Positions 53,616 to 63,097 are shown, counted from the first letter of the stretch. The stretch is DNA of 64,000 nt from Mucilaginibacter sp. SG564 (GCF_013149275.1 NZ_JABGNA010000002.1:248001-312000); one strand, 5' to 3'. Notes: generated by a model not told the origin, from the letters alone. Translations and numbers: made by a program.

Positions 53616-54281
53616 CTAATTAAATTTCAACGCTGTAGTAAAATTATCATTGCCAGTAATTGATTTATATTCTTCGAACATGGCATCTTCGCTTTTAAAT
53701 AAATACAAAATATAGGCGTCGGCTGTATTGTCTTTATGGATCATCATGTAAAGACCATAAGAATATTCTGAACTAAAGGCCCCGCCAATGGGTCCCATGG
53801 ACATCGCACCCTCATCCGCACGGAAGTCGCTTTTTACGGTCGGAGTAGTAAAGGGCTGTAACTTGACTTGATTCGGAGAAATTTTACCACCCGAAATTTT
53901 ACTGAATGCAAATAGCGCGAACTGCTTATGAAGCTTATTCGGCTCCAGAATGGTATCTCCGGGTGATGGTTGACGGTTGTTGTAGGTATCAAACATCCAC
54001 TTATATATTGGCCAGACCGAATACCTGATCTCAATGTTTTTGTCGTTAAGTTTTAGCGCATAATCATAATGCATTCCTGCATTTTCAACTATAGGCACTT
54101 CACTGGTATTTTTAGGTCTTGTGAAGACCATTTTCGACTCAGATAGTTTTTTTTGAAACTTTTCCGGGAGTGTATTTGCACTGCCATTTTCTGAGTTTGC
54201 TATTTGTGCTTTGACTCCGGTAGCCAGAAATAATAATAGCAGTAGTATAGAATTTCCGCTCATAAATTTGCGGTTCAGCAT
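53616..54281 (-). CDS. Exported protein of unknown function
   Basis: 221 residues from the ATG (a GTG directly before it is also possible). A signal peptide spans ~1-26 (NSILLLLLFLATGVKAQ). The mature part is polar with NDKNIEIRYSVWPIYKWMF and YGLYMMIHKDNTADAYILYLFKSEDAMFEEYKS. No domain recognised. Upstream is a terminator of the VOC gene, so it seems to have its own promoter. Confidence 0.75.
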   Translation of the reverse strand: MLNRKFMSGNSILLLLLFLATGVKAQIANSENGSANTLPEKFQKKLSESKMVFTRPKNTSEVPIVENAGMHYDYALKLNDKNIEIRYSVWPIYKWMFDTYNNRQPSPGDTILEPNKLHKQFALFAFSKISGGKISPNQVKLQPFTTPTVKSDFRADEGAMSMGPIGGAFSSEYSYGLYMMIHKDNTADAYILYLFKSEDAMFEEYKSITGNDNFTTALKFN

Positions 54282-54316
54282 CACCGCCTCATTTTATTAC
54301 ATTATTTAATTATCTG

Positions 54317-54355
54317 CAAAAGTGCCGGTAATTATGATCAATTACCAGCACTTTT
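54317..54355 (-). terminator. Rho-independent terminator of the VOC gene
   Basis: AAAAGTGCCGGTAATT and AATTACCAGCACTTTT pair with one mismatch, ~40 bases past the VOC stop. Confidence 0.85.
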
Positions 54356-54392
54356 GTAAGTTATATGCGGATTAAAAACACTTATCAGCTGT

Positions 54393-54773
54393 CTATTCAT
54401 CTGCCGGTTCCCAAAGCTCAATAATGTTCCCTTCCGGGTCGAGTATATGAACAAATTTTCCATAATCGTACTCGGCAATTTCATCCACAATGGTTACGTT
54501 TTCCTTTTTTAGTTCGTCAATCAGTGCAGCCAGATTTTCTACGCGGTAATTGATCATGAAAGGTTTTTCGGAAGGATTGAAATATTTGGTATCCTGCGGA
54601 AAAGTGCACCACGAGGTTGATCCCTCTTTTTCCGGATTATCAGCTTGGCGCCACTCAAACGTTGTTCCGTATTCGGTTTGAGGCAATCCCAGATTTTTGG
54701 CATACCAGTCGTTCATACCTTTGGGATCATTGCATTTAAAAAATACGCCGCCAATGCCTGTTACTTTTTTCAT
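54393..54773 (-). CDS. VOC-family (glyoxalase/bleomycin-resistance fold) protein
   Basis: 126 residues from the ATG giving MKKVTGIGGVFFKCNDPKGM; the longer frame adds an unlikely tail upstream. The fold is evident: GGVFFKCNDPKGMNDWYAKNLGL, WCTFPQDTKYF, MINYRVENLAALIDELKKENVTI, and DYGKFVHILDPEGNIIELWEP with the metal-binding Glu at the end. These bind metals and small ligands; the substrate here is unknown. Confidence 0.9.
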   Translation of the reverse strand: MKKVTGIGGVFFKCNDPKGMNDWYAKNLGLPQTEYGTTFEWRQADNPEKEGSTSWCTFPQDTKYFNPSEKPFMINYRVENLAALIDELKKENVTIVDEIAEYDYGKFVHILDPEGNIIELWEPADE

Positions 54774-54875
54774 ATTGATTGGTTTAGTTTTATTTGTAAA
54801 ATAGCGTGGAATATTTGATGAACTAATATAATAATTATTCATCCACCGATACAGGTTATTACCTTCTAAAAATAC

Positions 54876-56171
54876 TTAAACCTGTGCCGCTACCAAATCC
54901 TGAAACCTTGGGCGGTTTGATACCAACGGGGCTACACAACGGTCTCTTAAGGTCGCTAATTTTAATAAAGTTTGGTCAGTGTCGGCTTCTTTACACAAAC
55001 TTAGCAAGTCGTCCAGTAAGTGGCCATAAGCGCTTACCTCTATCCGTTCCAGGGCATCAGCCAATTCGATGTCCGATCTGTCGTAAAAGCCAGACGCGCC
55101 AAAATCACCAAACAGCGTGTTTCCTTCTTCGTCTATCAAGGTGTTATGCGCATACAAGTCGCCATGCATAACACCATGGCTATGCAATTGTGCTGCTAAA
55201 GACGTTATGGTTGACGCGATTTTTATAACCTGTTGTGCAGAAAGAATCATGCCCTCATTAAAAACATCGCGGGTACAGCTGGCAAAGCTGGGCGGGTTAC
55301 CCAGGTTAAAAAATCGCTCTGGTATTAATTCCATCACCAAACCTTGTTTTCCCTCCGGATGTGCCGATATCTTCCCGAGCAATTTTACAAGTCCGTAATG
55401 GTTCCCCGAGGCTATATAGCAAAGCATCTCGTCTTCCGGAAGCCCGTCGCTGGTAACGGCCCCTTTAAATATTTTGACGGCTACTTCCTTGTCTTCATCG
55501 TTACTTCGCCACCGGGCTTTGGATATAATGCCCGACGCGCCTTCGCCAAGTTGGTGTCCCCACTCCAGTTCCAGGTGATCAATAGAGTTCATCGTGGCTA
55601 TTTGGGGCTTTATGTTAAATAAATTACCAGAAAATGCCAGCCAGGAAAGCTTGGGCATACTCAACAACCACCGCGGAAGCTCGCTTAACTGGTTGGCAGA
55701 AATGCGCAAAAGCGATAAATTGCGACAATTTTGGAGCTCGGCAGGCAGCTCCTTTAACCTGTTACCGGCAAGCATCAGCTTTTGCATACGGGTGCAATTT
55801 CCTATTTGAGCGGGTAGCGTTGTTACCCTGTTATTGGTAAGTATCAACCAACGAATGTTAGGATTAAGCGCCTTAGCCGACACTGTTTCTATCCGGTTTG
55901 ATTTAAAACCCACGATATCTAAAATGGGGCAATCAGCCAGAACTTCGGGTAAAGCAGTAAACAAATTTTCCGAACAGAATAAGATCTTCAACTTTTTTAA
56001 CCGGCCAAAATCGGCGGGCAATTCACTTAAAGCGTTATCAGAAAGATCAAGCATCTCTAACGTATCCGCCAGCTCAAATATCGCCTGCGGAAAGTGCGAA
56101 AGTCCCTCTGCCAGCTTTAAGGAAACGGCACCTTTAAGTTCGCCGTTTTTTAATTGTTCAAGTGTTTGCAT
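54876..56171 (-). CDS. Leucine-rich-repeat protein fused to a protein kinase domain
   Basis: 431 residues from the ATG giving MQTLEQLKNGELKGAVSLKL; the extension upstream is rejected since it reads through promoter-like sequence. The first ~200 residues are six or seven leucine-rich repeats (LEMLDLSDNALSELPADFGRLKKL...). The rest is a kinase-like domain: Gly-rich LGEGASGIISKA (~209), Lys in VAVKIF (~230), HGDLYAHN (~335) and DFGASG (~354). HGDL in place of HRDL is typical of some bacterial/APH-like kinases. It is cytoplasmic, a probable signalling protein with unknown target. Confidence 0.88.
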   Translation of the reverse strand: MQTLEQLKNGELKGAVSLKLAEGLSHFPQAIFELADTLEMLDLSDNALSELPADFGRLKKLKILFCSENLFTALPEVLADCPILDIVGFKSNRIETVSAKALNPNIRWLILTNNRVTTLPAQIGNCTRMQKLMLAGNRLKELPAELQNCRNLSLLRISANQLSELPRWLLSMPKLSWLAFSGNLFNIKPQIATMNSIDHLELEWGHQLGEGASGIISKARWRSNDEDKEVAVKIFKGAVTSDGLPEDEMLCYIASGNHYGLVKLLGKISAHPEGKQGLVMELIPERFFNLGNPPSFASCTRDVFNEGMILSAQQVIKIASTITSLAAQLHSHGVMHGDLYAHNTLIDEEGNTLFGDFGASGFYDRSDIELADALERIEVSAYGHLLDDLLSLCKEADTDQTLLKLATLRDRCVAPLVSNRPRFQDLVAAQV

Positions 56172-56555
56172 GACTGTATAGAGATCAAGTGCCCGGCCGA
56201 AATTATGATCTCCCGCCGAAATTTTATTTATACCGCAAAAGTAACTGTTTCGGCCGCTTTTTGTTAGCATAAAACAGCACGCAGACACAGTTCGTCTCTT
56301 TTTTCATTCGCTATGTTTTTTCCTTGACGCAAGAAATCCGGTAATTATCGTTAGTTATGGGCTTCAGGCCTGATCAAAGCTAAATCAAGATATTTAAAAG
56401 CAAAAAAAGTCAGATTTTAATCTAAAGGCCTTTTTGACTTTTAATCTTGACTTAATCGTAGTGTCCTTAGACTATAAAGCTCGAACTCTTCTATAGGTGA
56501 TTTGTATTGTGCAGCAAGATTAAAAGATAATTAGTGAAGTTATTTGAAGCAACAA
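56172..56555. other. Intergenic region upstream of the LRR kinase
   Basis: It contains an extended hairpin at 56386-56450 (TCAAGATATTTAAAAG...CTTTTAATCTTGA around AAAAGTCA/TGACTTTT), likely a terminator-type structure. No gene was seen. Confidence 0.5.
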
Positions 56556-56587
56556 AAAATCCCTGTTTTAGAAAAAACAGGGATTTA
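56556..56587 (-). terminator. Rho-independent terminator of the oxidoreductase cluster
   Basis: AAATCCCTGTTTT and AAAACAGGGATTT form a perfect hairpin ~100 bases past the SDR stop. Confidence 0.88.
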
Positions 56588-56682
56588 ATAAAAACCTATA
56601 TTTTAGAAACCATTATTTTAGTGTGTTTTGAAGAAATCACCGCTGTCAAATAATTCCGTCCCTTTATATTTCATTTTTTGAT

Positions 56683-57441
56683 TTAAAAACCATACATACC
56701 ACCCGAAACGGAAATTTGCTCTCCTGTGATCCAGGCGGCATCATCGGAAGCCAGGAATACGGCGGCTTTGGCAATATCTTCGGGCCTTCCTCTGCGGCCA
56801 AGCGGTGTTTTTTCAACAAACATCTTTTCGTATTCACTACCGGCAGTAACGCCTGCGCTGGCTGCGCCTTCTGTATCCGTAGCACCCGGCAATATAGAGT
56901 TGATGCGAACGTTTTTCGCACCCAGTTCTTTTGATAAAGCGATGGTGAAAGCATCGAGTGCTGCTTTGGTTGACGAATATAAGGAGGCATTCGGGAGTGG
57001 ATATTTACTGGCACCCGAACTAATATTGATGATATTTCCGCCCTTATCGCCGAAATGTTTCAGCGCTTCCTGGATAGTCAGGATTGGCCCCAGCACATTA
57101 ACGTTAAAGCTCTGATGAAAAGCCTCCACTGATATCTGTTCAATTGGTGCGTATCCTTGCGAGACTGCATTATTGACTAAAATATCCACATTGCCAAAAG
57201 CTGTCTTCGCCGTTTGGAACAACCTGGTTACATCAGCTTTGTCAGATACATCACCCTGAACTGCAATGGCTATGCCGCCACTGTTGATTATTTCTTTTAT
57301 CACTTTATCAGCACCTTCTTTACTGGAGGCATAATTAACTATGACCTTTGCGCCTGCCGCCGCATAGTGTTTGGCGATAGCTGCGCCTATTCCTTTTGAA
57401 GCACCGGTAATTACCGCTACTTTGTTTTCTAATTTGCTCAT
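56683..57441 (-). CDS. Short-chain dehydrogenase/reductase (FabG-like)
   Basis: 252 residues with TGASKGIGAA, NNAVSQGYAP (NNA without the usual G), Ser in INISSGAS and YSSTK. It is similar over most of its length to the SDR at 39016-39765 (MSKLENKVAVITGASKGIG, TDTEGA...). Probably a paralogue. It is the last gene of a three-gene oxidoreductase cluster on the minus strand. Confidence 0.91.
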   Translation of the reverse strand: MSKLENKVAVITGASKGIGAAIAKHYAAAGAKVIVNYASSKEGADKVIKEIINSGGIAIAVQGDVSDKADVTRLFQTAKTAFGNVDILVNNAVSQGYAPIEQISVEAFHQSFNVNVLGPILTIQEALKHFGDKGGNIINISSGASKYPLPNASLYSSTKAALDAFTIALSKELGAKNVRINSILPGATDTEGAASAGVTAGSEYEKMFVEKTPLGRRGRPEDIAKAAVFLASDDAAWITGEQISVSGGMYGF

Positions 57442-57469
57442 TACTCTATTATTATAATTTATTTAAGAT

Positions 57470-58090
57470 TTAAAACTTGACCAGATCCTGAAAGATCAGT
57501 TTACCCCAGCTGTTTCCCTGCGCTTGTACAAGCAGCCCGCCTTCTGAAAGCCCGCCAAGCTTGACCGGCGCAAAACCAAGATTTTCTGCAAGCACACTAA
57601 TCTCTGCTGCCGCGCTGTCATCGTCACTTGTGAGAAACACTACTCTTTTACCACCATTTACAGCCGGATCCTGATCAAGGATCGCAGCACCTAAATGATT
57701 AAAACCCTTGACCAGTTTTCCGCCGGTAAAGGCCTTTGCTACGAATCTGGCAGATGGCAGTCCTTCCATTTGCTCAGGAGTTACACCGTAGGCATTGGTC
57801 ACATCAACGATAGTTTTTCCCTGCCAGTTAGGAAGCGCCTTCGCTACATCCGGGTGCGATTCAAAACGCACCGCCAAAAAGATAATGTCTGCCTTAACCG
57901 CTTCGGGCAGTGTAGCAGGGATGATCTCCGGGCCGATCGCGGTCGCTTCGGCGGTAAAGCTTTCCGGGTCACGCGTGGTGGCAACGGCTACTTCTATACC
58001 CTTGCGGGCAAACGCCCTAGCCAAGGCCTGGCCAATCTTGCCAAAGCCGATAATGGCGTAGCTTGCTGCTTTCTTTTCTGAATTGCTCAT
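57470..58090 (-). CDS. NAD(P)-binding oxidoreductase (NADPH-dependent F420 reductase-like)
   Basis: 206 residues. Rossmann start YAIIGFGKIGQALARAFARKGIEVAVATTRD, then ADIIFLAVRFESHPDVAKALPNWQGKTIVDVTNAYG and VVFLTSDDDSAAAEISVLAENLGF, as in the NADP-oxidoreductase coenzyme-F420-dependent family. Bacteroidota usually lack F420, so a different cofactor partner is likely. Sits 28 bases from the SDR after it and 18 from the SDR before it; a single operon. Confidence 0.9.
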   Translation of the reverse strand: MSNSEKKAASYAIIGFGKIGQALARAFARKGIEVAVATTRDPESFTAEATAIGPEIIPATLPEAVKADIIFLAVRFESHPDVAKALPNWQGKTIVDVTNAYGVTPEQMEGLPSARFVAKAFTGGKLVKGFNHLGAAILDQDPAVNGGKRVVFLTSDDDSAAAEISVLAENLGFAPVKLGGLSEGGLLVQAQGNSWGKLIFQDLVKF

Positions 58091-58108
58091 TTTATAAATT
58101 TTTAAGAA

Positions 58109-58861
58109 TTATTTTGATAAATAGGTCATGCCGCCATCAACCAGTAGTTCGGCACCCAACATGAACGAAGAATCATCAGAGGCCAGAAAAACTGCCGTTT
58201 TACCAATGTCAGATGGTTGACCGATCCTGCCGATAGGCATTTGATCGGCAAAGTGTTTTTTGACTGCTTCCATTTGTTCTGCGGGAACAAACTTGTCAAA
58301 CGCCGGGGTATCTGTTGTACCCGGTGTAATCACATTAGCCCTGATCTTCCGGTCTAAAAGGTCGCTTGAAAATCCTTTGGCTAAATAGATGACTGCCGCT
58401 TTTGCTGCCCCATAAAGGGTGAAGTTCGCATAAGCCCGATGGGCGGCATTTGACCCGATTAAAATAACAGAACCTCCATAATTCATATGAGGCAACGCTT
58501 TTTGAACAGTGAAATAAACACTTTTTAAGTTCAGATCGATCGCCTGATCAAATGCAGCTTCATCAAAAGTTGCTACTGTTCCTACCGCTCCGGCACCCGC
58601 ATTAGCGACAACCACATCTATCTTTCCAAATTTTTCAGCTGTTGCTGTAAATGCTTTTTCCAAATCGGCAATATTGGTTACATCGGCATTGATGGCGATA
58701 AAACCATCGCCAAGCTGTGCAACGGCCCGATCTAAGGTTTCCTGGTTCCTGCCGATAATAGCGCCCTTCGCACCTTCGTTTTTAAATGCTTCCGCAATTC
58801 CAAATCCAATACCACTGTTGCCACCCGTGATTACGGCTATTTTATTATTTAATCTGCCCAT
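58109..58861 (-). CDS. Short-chain dehydrogenase/reductase
   Basis: 250 residues, first gene of the cluster. Motifs TGGNSGIGFG, ANAGAGAVG, Ser in ILIGSNA and YGAAK are classical, and GTTDTPAF and LLVDGGMTYL are typical. The shared intergenic region with the divergent HxlR gene makes it the likely main target of that repressor. The substrate is unknown. Confidence 0.92.
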   Translation of the reverse strand: MGRLNNKIAVITGGNSGIGFGIAEAFKNEGAKGAIIGRNQETLDRAVAQLGDGFIAINADVTNIADLEKAFTATAEKFGKIDVVVANAGAGAVGTVATFDEAAFDQAIDLNLKSVYFTVQKALPHMNYGGSVILIGSNAAHRAYANFTLYGAAKAAVIYLAKGFSSDLLDRKIRANVITPGTTDTPAFDKFVPAEQMEAVKKHFADQMPIGRIGQPSDIGKTAVFLASDDSSFMLGAELLVDGGMTYLSK

Positions 58862-58890
58862 TACTAAATATTTTTAAATTTGTTTCACAA

Positions 58891-58953
58891 AGTTACTATC
58901 AATAGTTTATTTTTGTAACTAATATAGCTTATTCTGGTTACTGGGAGGTAACT
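58891..58953. promoter_or_regulatory. Operator-like GTTAC/GTAAC repeats between SDR and HxlR genes
   Basis: AGTTACT (58891) with GTAACT (58915) and GGTTACT (58936) with GGTAACT (58947) form two inverted pairs in the divergent promoter region; the second, GTTAC-TGGGAG-GTAAC, is compact. Plausible HxlR sites. Confidence 0.5.
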
Positions 58954-58967
58954 ACAAATTAGAAAAT

Positions 58968-59345
58968 ATGAGAGACGAGAGATTTTGCGCATCGAATTGC
59001 CCCTTCACGAGAGCCATCGGTACTATTGGTAATAAATGGAAACCGATCATTATTAATGTTATCGGAACACGTACCGTACGTTTTGGTCAGTTGGATTCCA
59101 TTATACCGCTTATTTCAAGGAAAGTATTGACAGAACAACTCAAAGAGCTGGAAGAAGATGGAATGCTGGCAAGGTTAGCTTATAAAGAACTACCACCAAG
59201 GGTAGAATATAAATTGTCTGAAAAAGGCTTGGCTTTTTTGCCCATTTTAGAAAGTATAAAAGAATGGAATTGTAAATATGAGGTAGCTCCAATGCCTGGC
59301 GAGGCTGATAAAAAAAACAGGATAAATTATGCCCGGGCATTGTAA
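58968..59345 (+). CDS. HxlR-family transcription regulator
   Basis: 125 residues. The HxlR winged helix is clear: CPFTRAIGTIGNKWKPIIINVI, RFGQLDSIIPLISRKVLTEQLKELEEDGMLAR and YKELPPRVEYKLSEKGLAFLPIL. A Cys in CASNCPF near the N-terminus matches the redox- or electrophile-sensing Cys of this family. Divergent from the oxidoreductase cluster, so it probably controls it in response to reactive aldehydes or quinones; this is inference. Confidence 0.93.
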   Translation: MRDERFCASNCPFTRAIGTIGNKWKPIIINVIGTRTVRFGQLDSIIPLISRKVLTEQLKELEEDGMLARLAYKELPPRVEYKLSEKGLAFLPILESIKEWNCKYEVAPMPGEADKKNRINYARAL

Positions 59346-59536
59346 AATTGAATCCTAAGAATGAACGGAAATGAAAAGTTCCGATCATTTTATCAAAAGG
59401 CAATTTTCCGGATTTTGTCATCGACAGATTGGGAAATTGTACACCGAATAAAAATTGCCGGAAATAAGTCCGATCTTTATTGAGTATCGTCTTACGATAT
59501 TACTTGCGGTCTGTGTTAACATCGACTGCAGTCAAT

Positions 59537-59572
59537 AAAAAAAGCCTTCAGATTTCCACCTAAAAGCTTTTC
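59537..59572 (-). terminator. Probable terminator of tRNA-Arg
   Basis: AAAAGCCTTCAGAT...CCTAAAAGCTTTT is an imperfect hairpin like those at 48175 and 56404, downstream of the tRNA. The rest of 59346-59600 shows nothing recognised. Confidence 0.55.
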
Positions 59573-59600
59573 ACAATCATTCCCATGTATGGGTTAGTAG

Positions 59601-59672
59601 TGGTCCCGACGAGAATCGAACTCATATCTAGAGTTTAGGAAACTCCTATTCTATCCGTTGAACTACGGGACC
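59601..59672 (-). tRNA. tRNA-Arg, anticodon CCT
   Basis: On the minus strand: acceptor GGTCCCG/CGGGACC, D-arm GTTC-AACGGATA-GAAT, anticodon stem GGAGT/ACTCT with loop TTCCTAA (anticodon CCT, codon AGG), T-arm ATGAG-TTCGATT-CTCGT and discriminator A. CCA is not encoded. Confidence 0.93.
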
Positions 59673-59799
59673 TTTATGGTTTACAGGACGTACATCCGCA
59701 AACAGTTTGCAAAGGTGCAAATTATCAATGAAAAATCACACTCCTGCTTGCAAAATTTGTTAGGGGCCTATTTACACATCTGCACATCCGCACATCTAA

Positions 59800-61869
59800 T
59801 TACCTGATTACCGATCCGTTATGGAAATCATCAACCGGAGCTACAAAGCTTAGCTTGCCTGTACTGTCTTCGGCCATCAGGATCATGCCTTGCGACAGTA
59901 TCCCTTTGATTTCGCGGGGTTCCAGGTTTACCAGTACGCTTACCTTTTGGCCAACAATGGCTTCCGGTTCGTAATACTCGGCAATGCCCGATACGATGGT
60001 GCGTTCGTCAATACCGGTGTCGATGGTTAGTTTGAGCAGCTTTTTTGTTTTGGCTATCTTTTCGGCGGTTAAAATGGTACCCGTGCGGATATCCATCGTG
60101 GTAAACGTTTCGTAATTGATGTTTTCCTTCGCAGGCAGCACATCGGCCGATTTTGGCGCTGCAGCTTCTTTTTTAGCCTGCAGCTTTAGCAACTGACGCT
60201 CAATCACCTCATCTTCAATTTTTTCAAACAGCAGAGCCGGCGGGTTCAACTGGTGACCATTATTAAAGTAGATCTCCTGGTCATAGTGGATCACTTCATT
60301 TGGCCAGTTGAGCATACCGATGATCTTTTTAGCCGTAGCCGGTAAAAATGGCTGTGCGCAAGCGGCCAGGTGCCCTATTAGCAACAGGCAATTATGCAGG
60401 GCTTGCTTCGCTCCTTCCGGGTCGGTTTTAATGGTTTTCCAGGGCTCTTTTTCGGTGAGGTAACGGTTACCCAGGCGGGCGATATCCATTACGGCCTGTA
60501 AGGCCTGGCGATAACGGTAAGCTTCCAGGTTCTTTTCTATCTCATCATAGTAATTACCCAACTCTGCGTTCAGTGTGGCGTCGGTTAGTTCGATACGATC
60601 GCTTGTGCCTTCTACCTTGCCTTCATAAAACTTGTGCATCAGGATCATCACCCGGTTCACAAAGTTGCCTAATATGGCCACCAGTTCGTTATTGATACGT
60701 GCCTGATAATCTTTCCAGGTAAACTCGCTGTCGCTGGTTTCGGGTAATATCGAGGTCAATACATAGCGCAACTCGTCCTGTTTGTTTGGCAGCTCTTCCA
60801 GGTACTCATGCAGCCAAACAGCGTGGTTGCGCGAGGTGGAAAGCTTATCGCCTTCCAGGTTCAAAAACTCATTGGCAGGCACATTTTGAGGCAGAATATA
60901 TTCGCCATGCGCATGCAGTATGGATGGGAAGGTAATACAGTGGAATACGATATTATCCTTACCAATAAAATGGATCAAACAGGCATCGTCCTGCTCGTCG
61001 GCCTGCTTTTTCCAGTATAGCTTCCAGTCTTTATTATTATCAATAGCCCATTGTTTTGTGGCCGATATATAGCCTATAGGCGCATCCATCCAAACGTATA
61101 GTTTTTTGCCTTTGGCATCGGCCAGCGGCACGTCGATACCCCAATCCAGGTCTCGGGTCATGGAACGTGGCTGCAGGCCTTGTTTAAGCCATGATTTGCA
61201 CTGGCCAAATACATTCACCTTCCAGCTACCCTCTTTGGCATCTATCCACTGCTCCAGCCAGGGCTGATATTTATCCAGCGGCAGGTACCAGTGTTTGGTT
61301 GGTTTTAAAACCGGCGGCTTCCCGCTCAAGGTTGATACCGGGTTGATCAGGTCGGTCGGACTTAACGAGGTACCGCATTTTTCGCACTGATCGCCATAGG
61401 CATTCTCATTATGGCAATTAGGGCAGGTACCAATAATATATCTGTCGGCCAGAAACTGGTCAAAATCCTCGTCGTAATACTGCTCGCTTACTTTTTCAAT
61501 AAACTCATCCTTTTCATACAGGTTCAGGAAAAACTCCTGCGACAACTCATGGTGTATAGGTGATGAGGTGCGGTGATAAATGTCAAAAGCTATCCCGAAT
61601 TGCTCAAAGCTGTCTTTTATCTGCTGATGGTATTTATCAATAATAGCCTGTGGTGTAGTGCCTTCTTTTTTGGCCTTAATGGTAATGGCGGCGCCATGCT
61701 CATCAGACCCGCAAACGTATACTACATCCTTTTTTTTGAGCCTCAGGTGGCGTACAAAAATATCGCCCGGGATGTAGGCTCCTGCCAGGTGACCAATATG
61801 CAGCGGACCATTAGCATAAGGCAAGGCAGATGTTATAGTGAAGCGTTTGTATTTGTTGAGTTGTGACAT
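59800..61869 (-). CDS. metG: Methionyl-tRNA synthetase
   Basis: 689 residues from the ATG giving MSQLNKYKRFTITSALPY; a longer frame adds ten unlikely residues. Class I motifs: HIGH at ~19-22 in NGPLHIGHLAGAY, and KLSTS (~343) in place of KMSKS, common in this group. The zinc knuckle CPNCHNENAYGDQCEKCG is complete. The C-terminal ~105 residues form the tRNA-binding/EMAP-like dimerisation domain (MDIRTGTILTAEKI...). It charges initiator and elongator tRNA-Met. Confidence 0.97.
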   Translation of the reverse strand: MSQLNKYKRFTITSALPYANGPLHIGHLAGAYIPGDIFVRHLRLKKKDVVYVCGSDEHGAAITIKAKKEGTTPQAIIDKYHQQIKDSFEQFGIAFDIYHRTSSPIHHELSQEFFLNLYEKDEFIEKVSEQYYDEDFDQFLADRYIIGTCPNCHNENAYGDQCEKCGTSLSPTDLINPVSTLSGKPPVLKPTKHWYLPLDKYQPWLEQWIDAKEGSWKVNVFGQCKSWLKQGLQPRSMTRDLDWGIDVPLADAKGKKLYVWMDAPIGYISATKQWAIDNNKDWKLYWKKQADEQDDACLIHFIGKDNIVFHCITFPSILHAHGEYILPQNVPANEFLNLEGDKLSTSRNHAVWLHEYLEELPNKQDELRYVLTSILPETSDSEFTWKDYQARINNELVAILGNFVNRVMILMHKFYEGKVEGTSDRIELTDATLNAELGNYYDEIEKNLEAYRYRQALQAVMDIARLGNRYLTEKEPWKTIKTDPEGAKQALHNCLLLIGHLAACAQPFLPATAKKIIGMLNWPNEVIHYDQEIYFNNGHQLNPPALLFEKIEDEVIERQLLKLQAKKEAAAPKSADVLPAKENINYETFTTMDIRTGTILTAEKIAKTKKLLKLTIDTGIDERTIVSGIAEYYEPEAIVGQKVSVLVNLEPREIKGILSQGMILMAEDSTGKLSFVAPVDDFHNGSVIR

Positions 61870-62028
61870 GAAATATGCGGCAATGTAAATAAGCCGCAAA
61901 GATAATTCATTTAAGCCGGAAAGTTTGGAAGTGCGGGTTTCTTTGTCCTAAAATCTTTTATGGGGTTTTTAATGAGCATGTAGCAGAATGGGTACTTTAC
62001 CTCCGTTCAGCATGACAAATCTATTTTT

Positions 62029-62085
62029 TACCCCTTTCCGCTATAGGCGAAGAGAGGGCCGTACAGCGAAGCGTAAACGGGGTGA
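62029..62085. repeat. CCCCTTTCCGC-type hairpin
   Basis: ACCCCTTTCCGCT...AGCGTAAACGGGGT arms surround AGGCGAAGAGAGGGCCG. Related to the CCCCTCTCTCCGCTTCGCG hairpin at 52190-52262. Confidence 0.55.
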
Positions 62086-62153
62086 GTCGGCTCTGCGATC
62101 TGGCTCCGCAAGCTTTGCTGCCACAAAAGCAAAACTTTTACTATAATTGCTTT

Positions 62154-63080
62154 ATGCATAAACCAGCCGACGACGCTTCTTCCGGACTCCGCCCACCTTA
62201 TTTAAAAAAAGGCGATAAGATAGCGATCACCTGTCCGGCAAAGAAACTGCCCCGGCCCATGAACGATGCCGTGGCCCTGCTACAATCATGGGGACTGGAA
62301 GTGGTTTCGGGCGATACAGTAACCGCATCTTACCACCAGTTTGCCGGCGATGATGATCTGCGCGCGCGTGATCTGCAACGCTTTATTGACGACGACAGCA
62401 TCAAAGCCATTATAGCGGCCCGTGGGGGCTATGGCACCATCCGGATGATTGATAAGGTTGATTTTAGCCGCTTTGCCAAACACCCAAAATGGCTCATCGG
62501 TTTTAGCGATATCACCGTGCTGCATACCCATTTGCTGGCCAACTATGGGGCTCAAACCATACACGGGCAAATGCCGGTTAACATTCCCGATGCGTCCAAA
62601 CATTCATTGGATACTTTGCGCCAGGCCTTGTTTGGTGAAGCGTTAAGTTATCAATACCATGCCCACGGCAAAAACCGCAGCGGCAACGGCAGCGGAATAT
62701 TGGCAGGCGGCAACTTATCCCTATTGGTAAGCGTAGCCGGTTCGGTATCCGACCTTGACTATGCGGGCAAAATATTATTTATAGAAGATGTTGGCGAATA
62801 TCTTTACTCGGTTGACAGGATGCTGCGCAGCCTGAAACGGGCAGGCAAGCTCGCCTGGCTCGCGGGCCTGGTTGTAGGTGGTTTTAGCGATATGAAAGAT
62901 AACGACATTCCCTTCGGGCAAACCGTACCTGAGATTGTTATGAATATTGTGCAGGAATATGATTACCCCGTATGCTTTGATTTTCCGGCCGGGCACATCC
63001 CCGATAATTGCAGTTTGATATTTGGCAGGAAGGTTCAGCTATCTGTACAGGGGCAGGACGTAGGTTTGCAGTTTCTTTGA
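62154..63080 (+). CDS. ldcA: S66 family LD-carboxypeptidase (muramoyl-tetrapeptide carboxypeptidase)
   Basis: 308 residues from the ATG giving MHKPADDASSGLRPPYLKKG; the longer frame runs through a repeat. Catalytic triad: Ser in GFSDIT (~115), Glu in EDVGEYLYSVDRML (~208) and His in FPAGHIPDN (~282). It removes the terminal D-Ala from tetrapeptides in the cytoplasm during cell-wall recycling. It is transcribed alone, with no recycling genes nearby. Confidence 0.93.
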   Translation: MHKPADDASSGLRPPYLKKGDKIAITCPAKKLPRPMNDAVALLQSWGLEVVSGDTVTASYHQFAGDDDLRARDLQRFIDDDSIKAIIAARGGYGTIRMIDKVDFSRFAKHPKWLIGFSDITVLHTHLLANYGAQTIHGQMPVNIPDASKHSLDTLRQALFGEALSYQYHAHGKNRSGNGSGILAGGNLSLLVSVAGSVSDLDYAGKILFIEDVGEYLYSVDRMLRSLKRAGKLAWLAGLVVGGFSDMKDNDIPFGQTVPEIVMNIVQEYDYPVCFDFPAGHIPDNCSLIFGRKVQLSVQGQDVGLQFL

Positions 63081-63097
63081 ACTTAGAATTAACTCCG

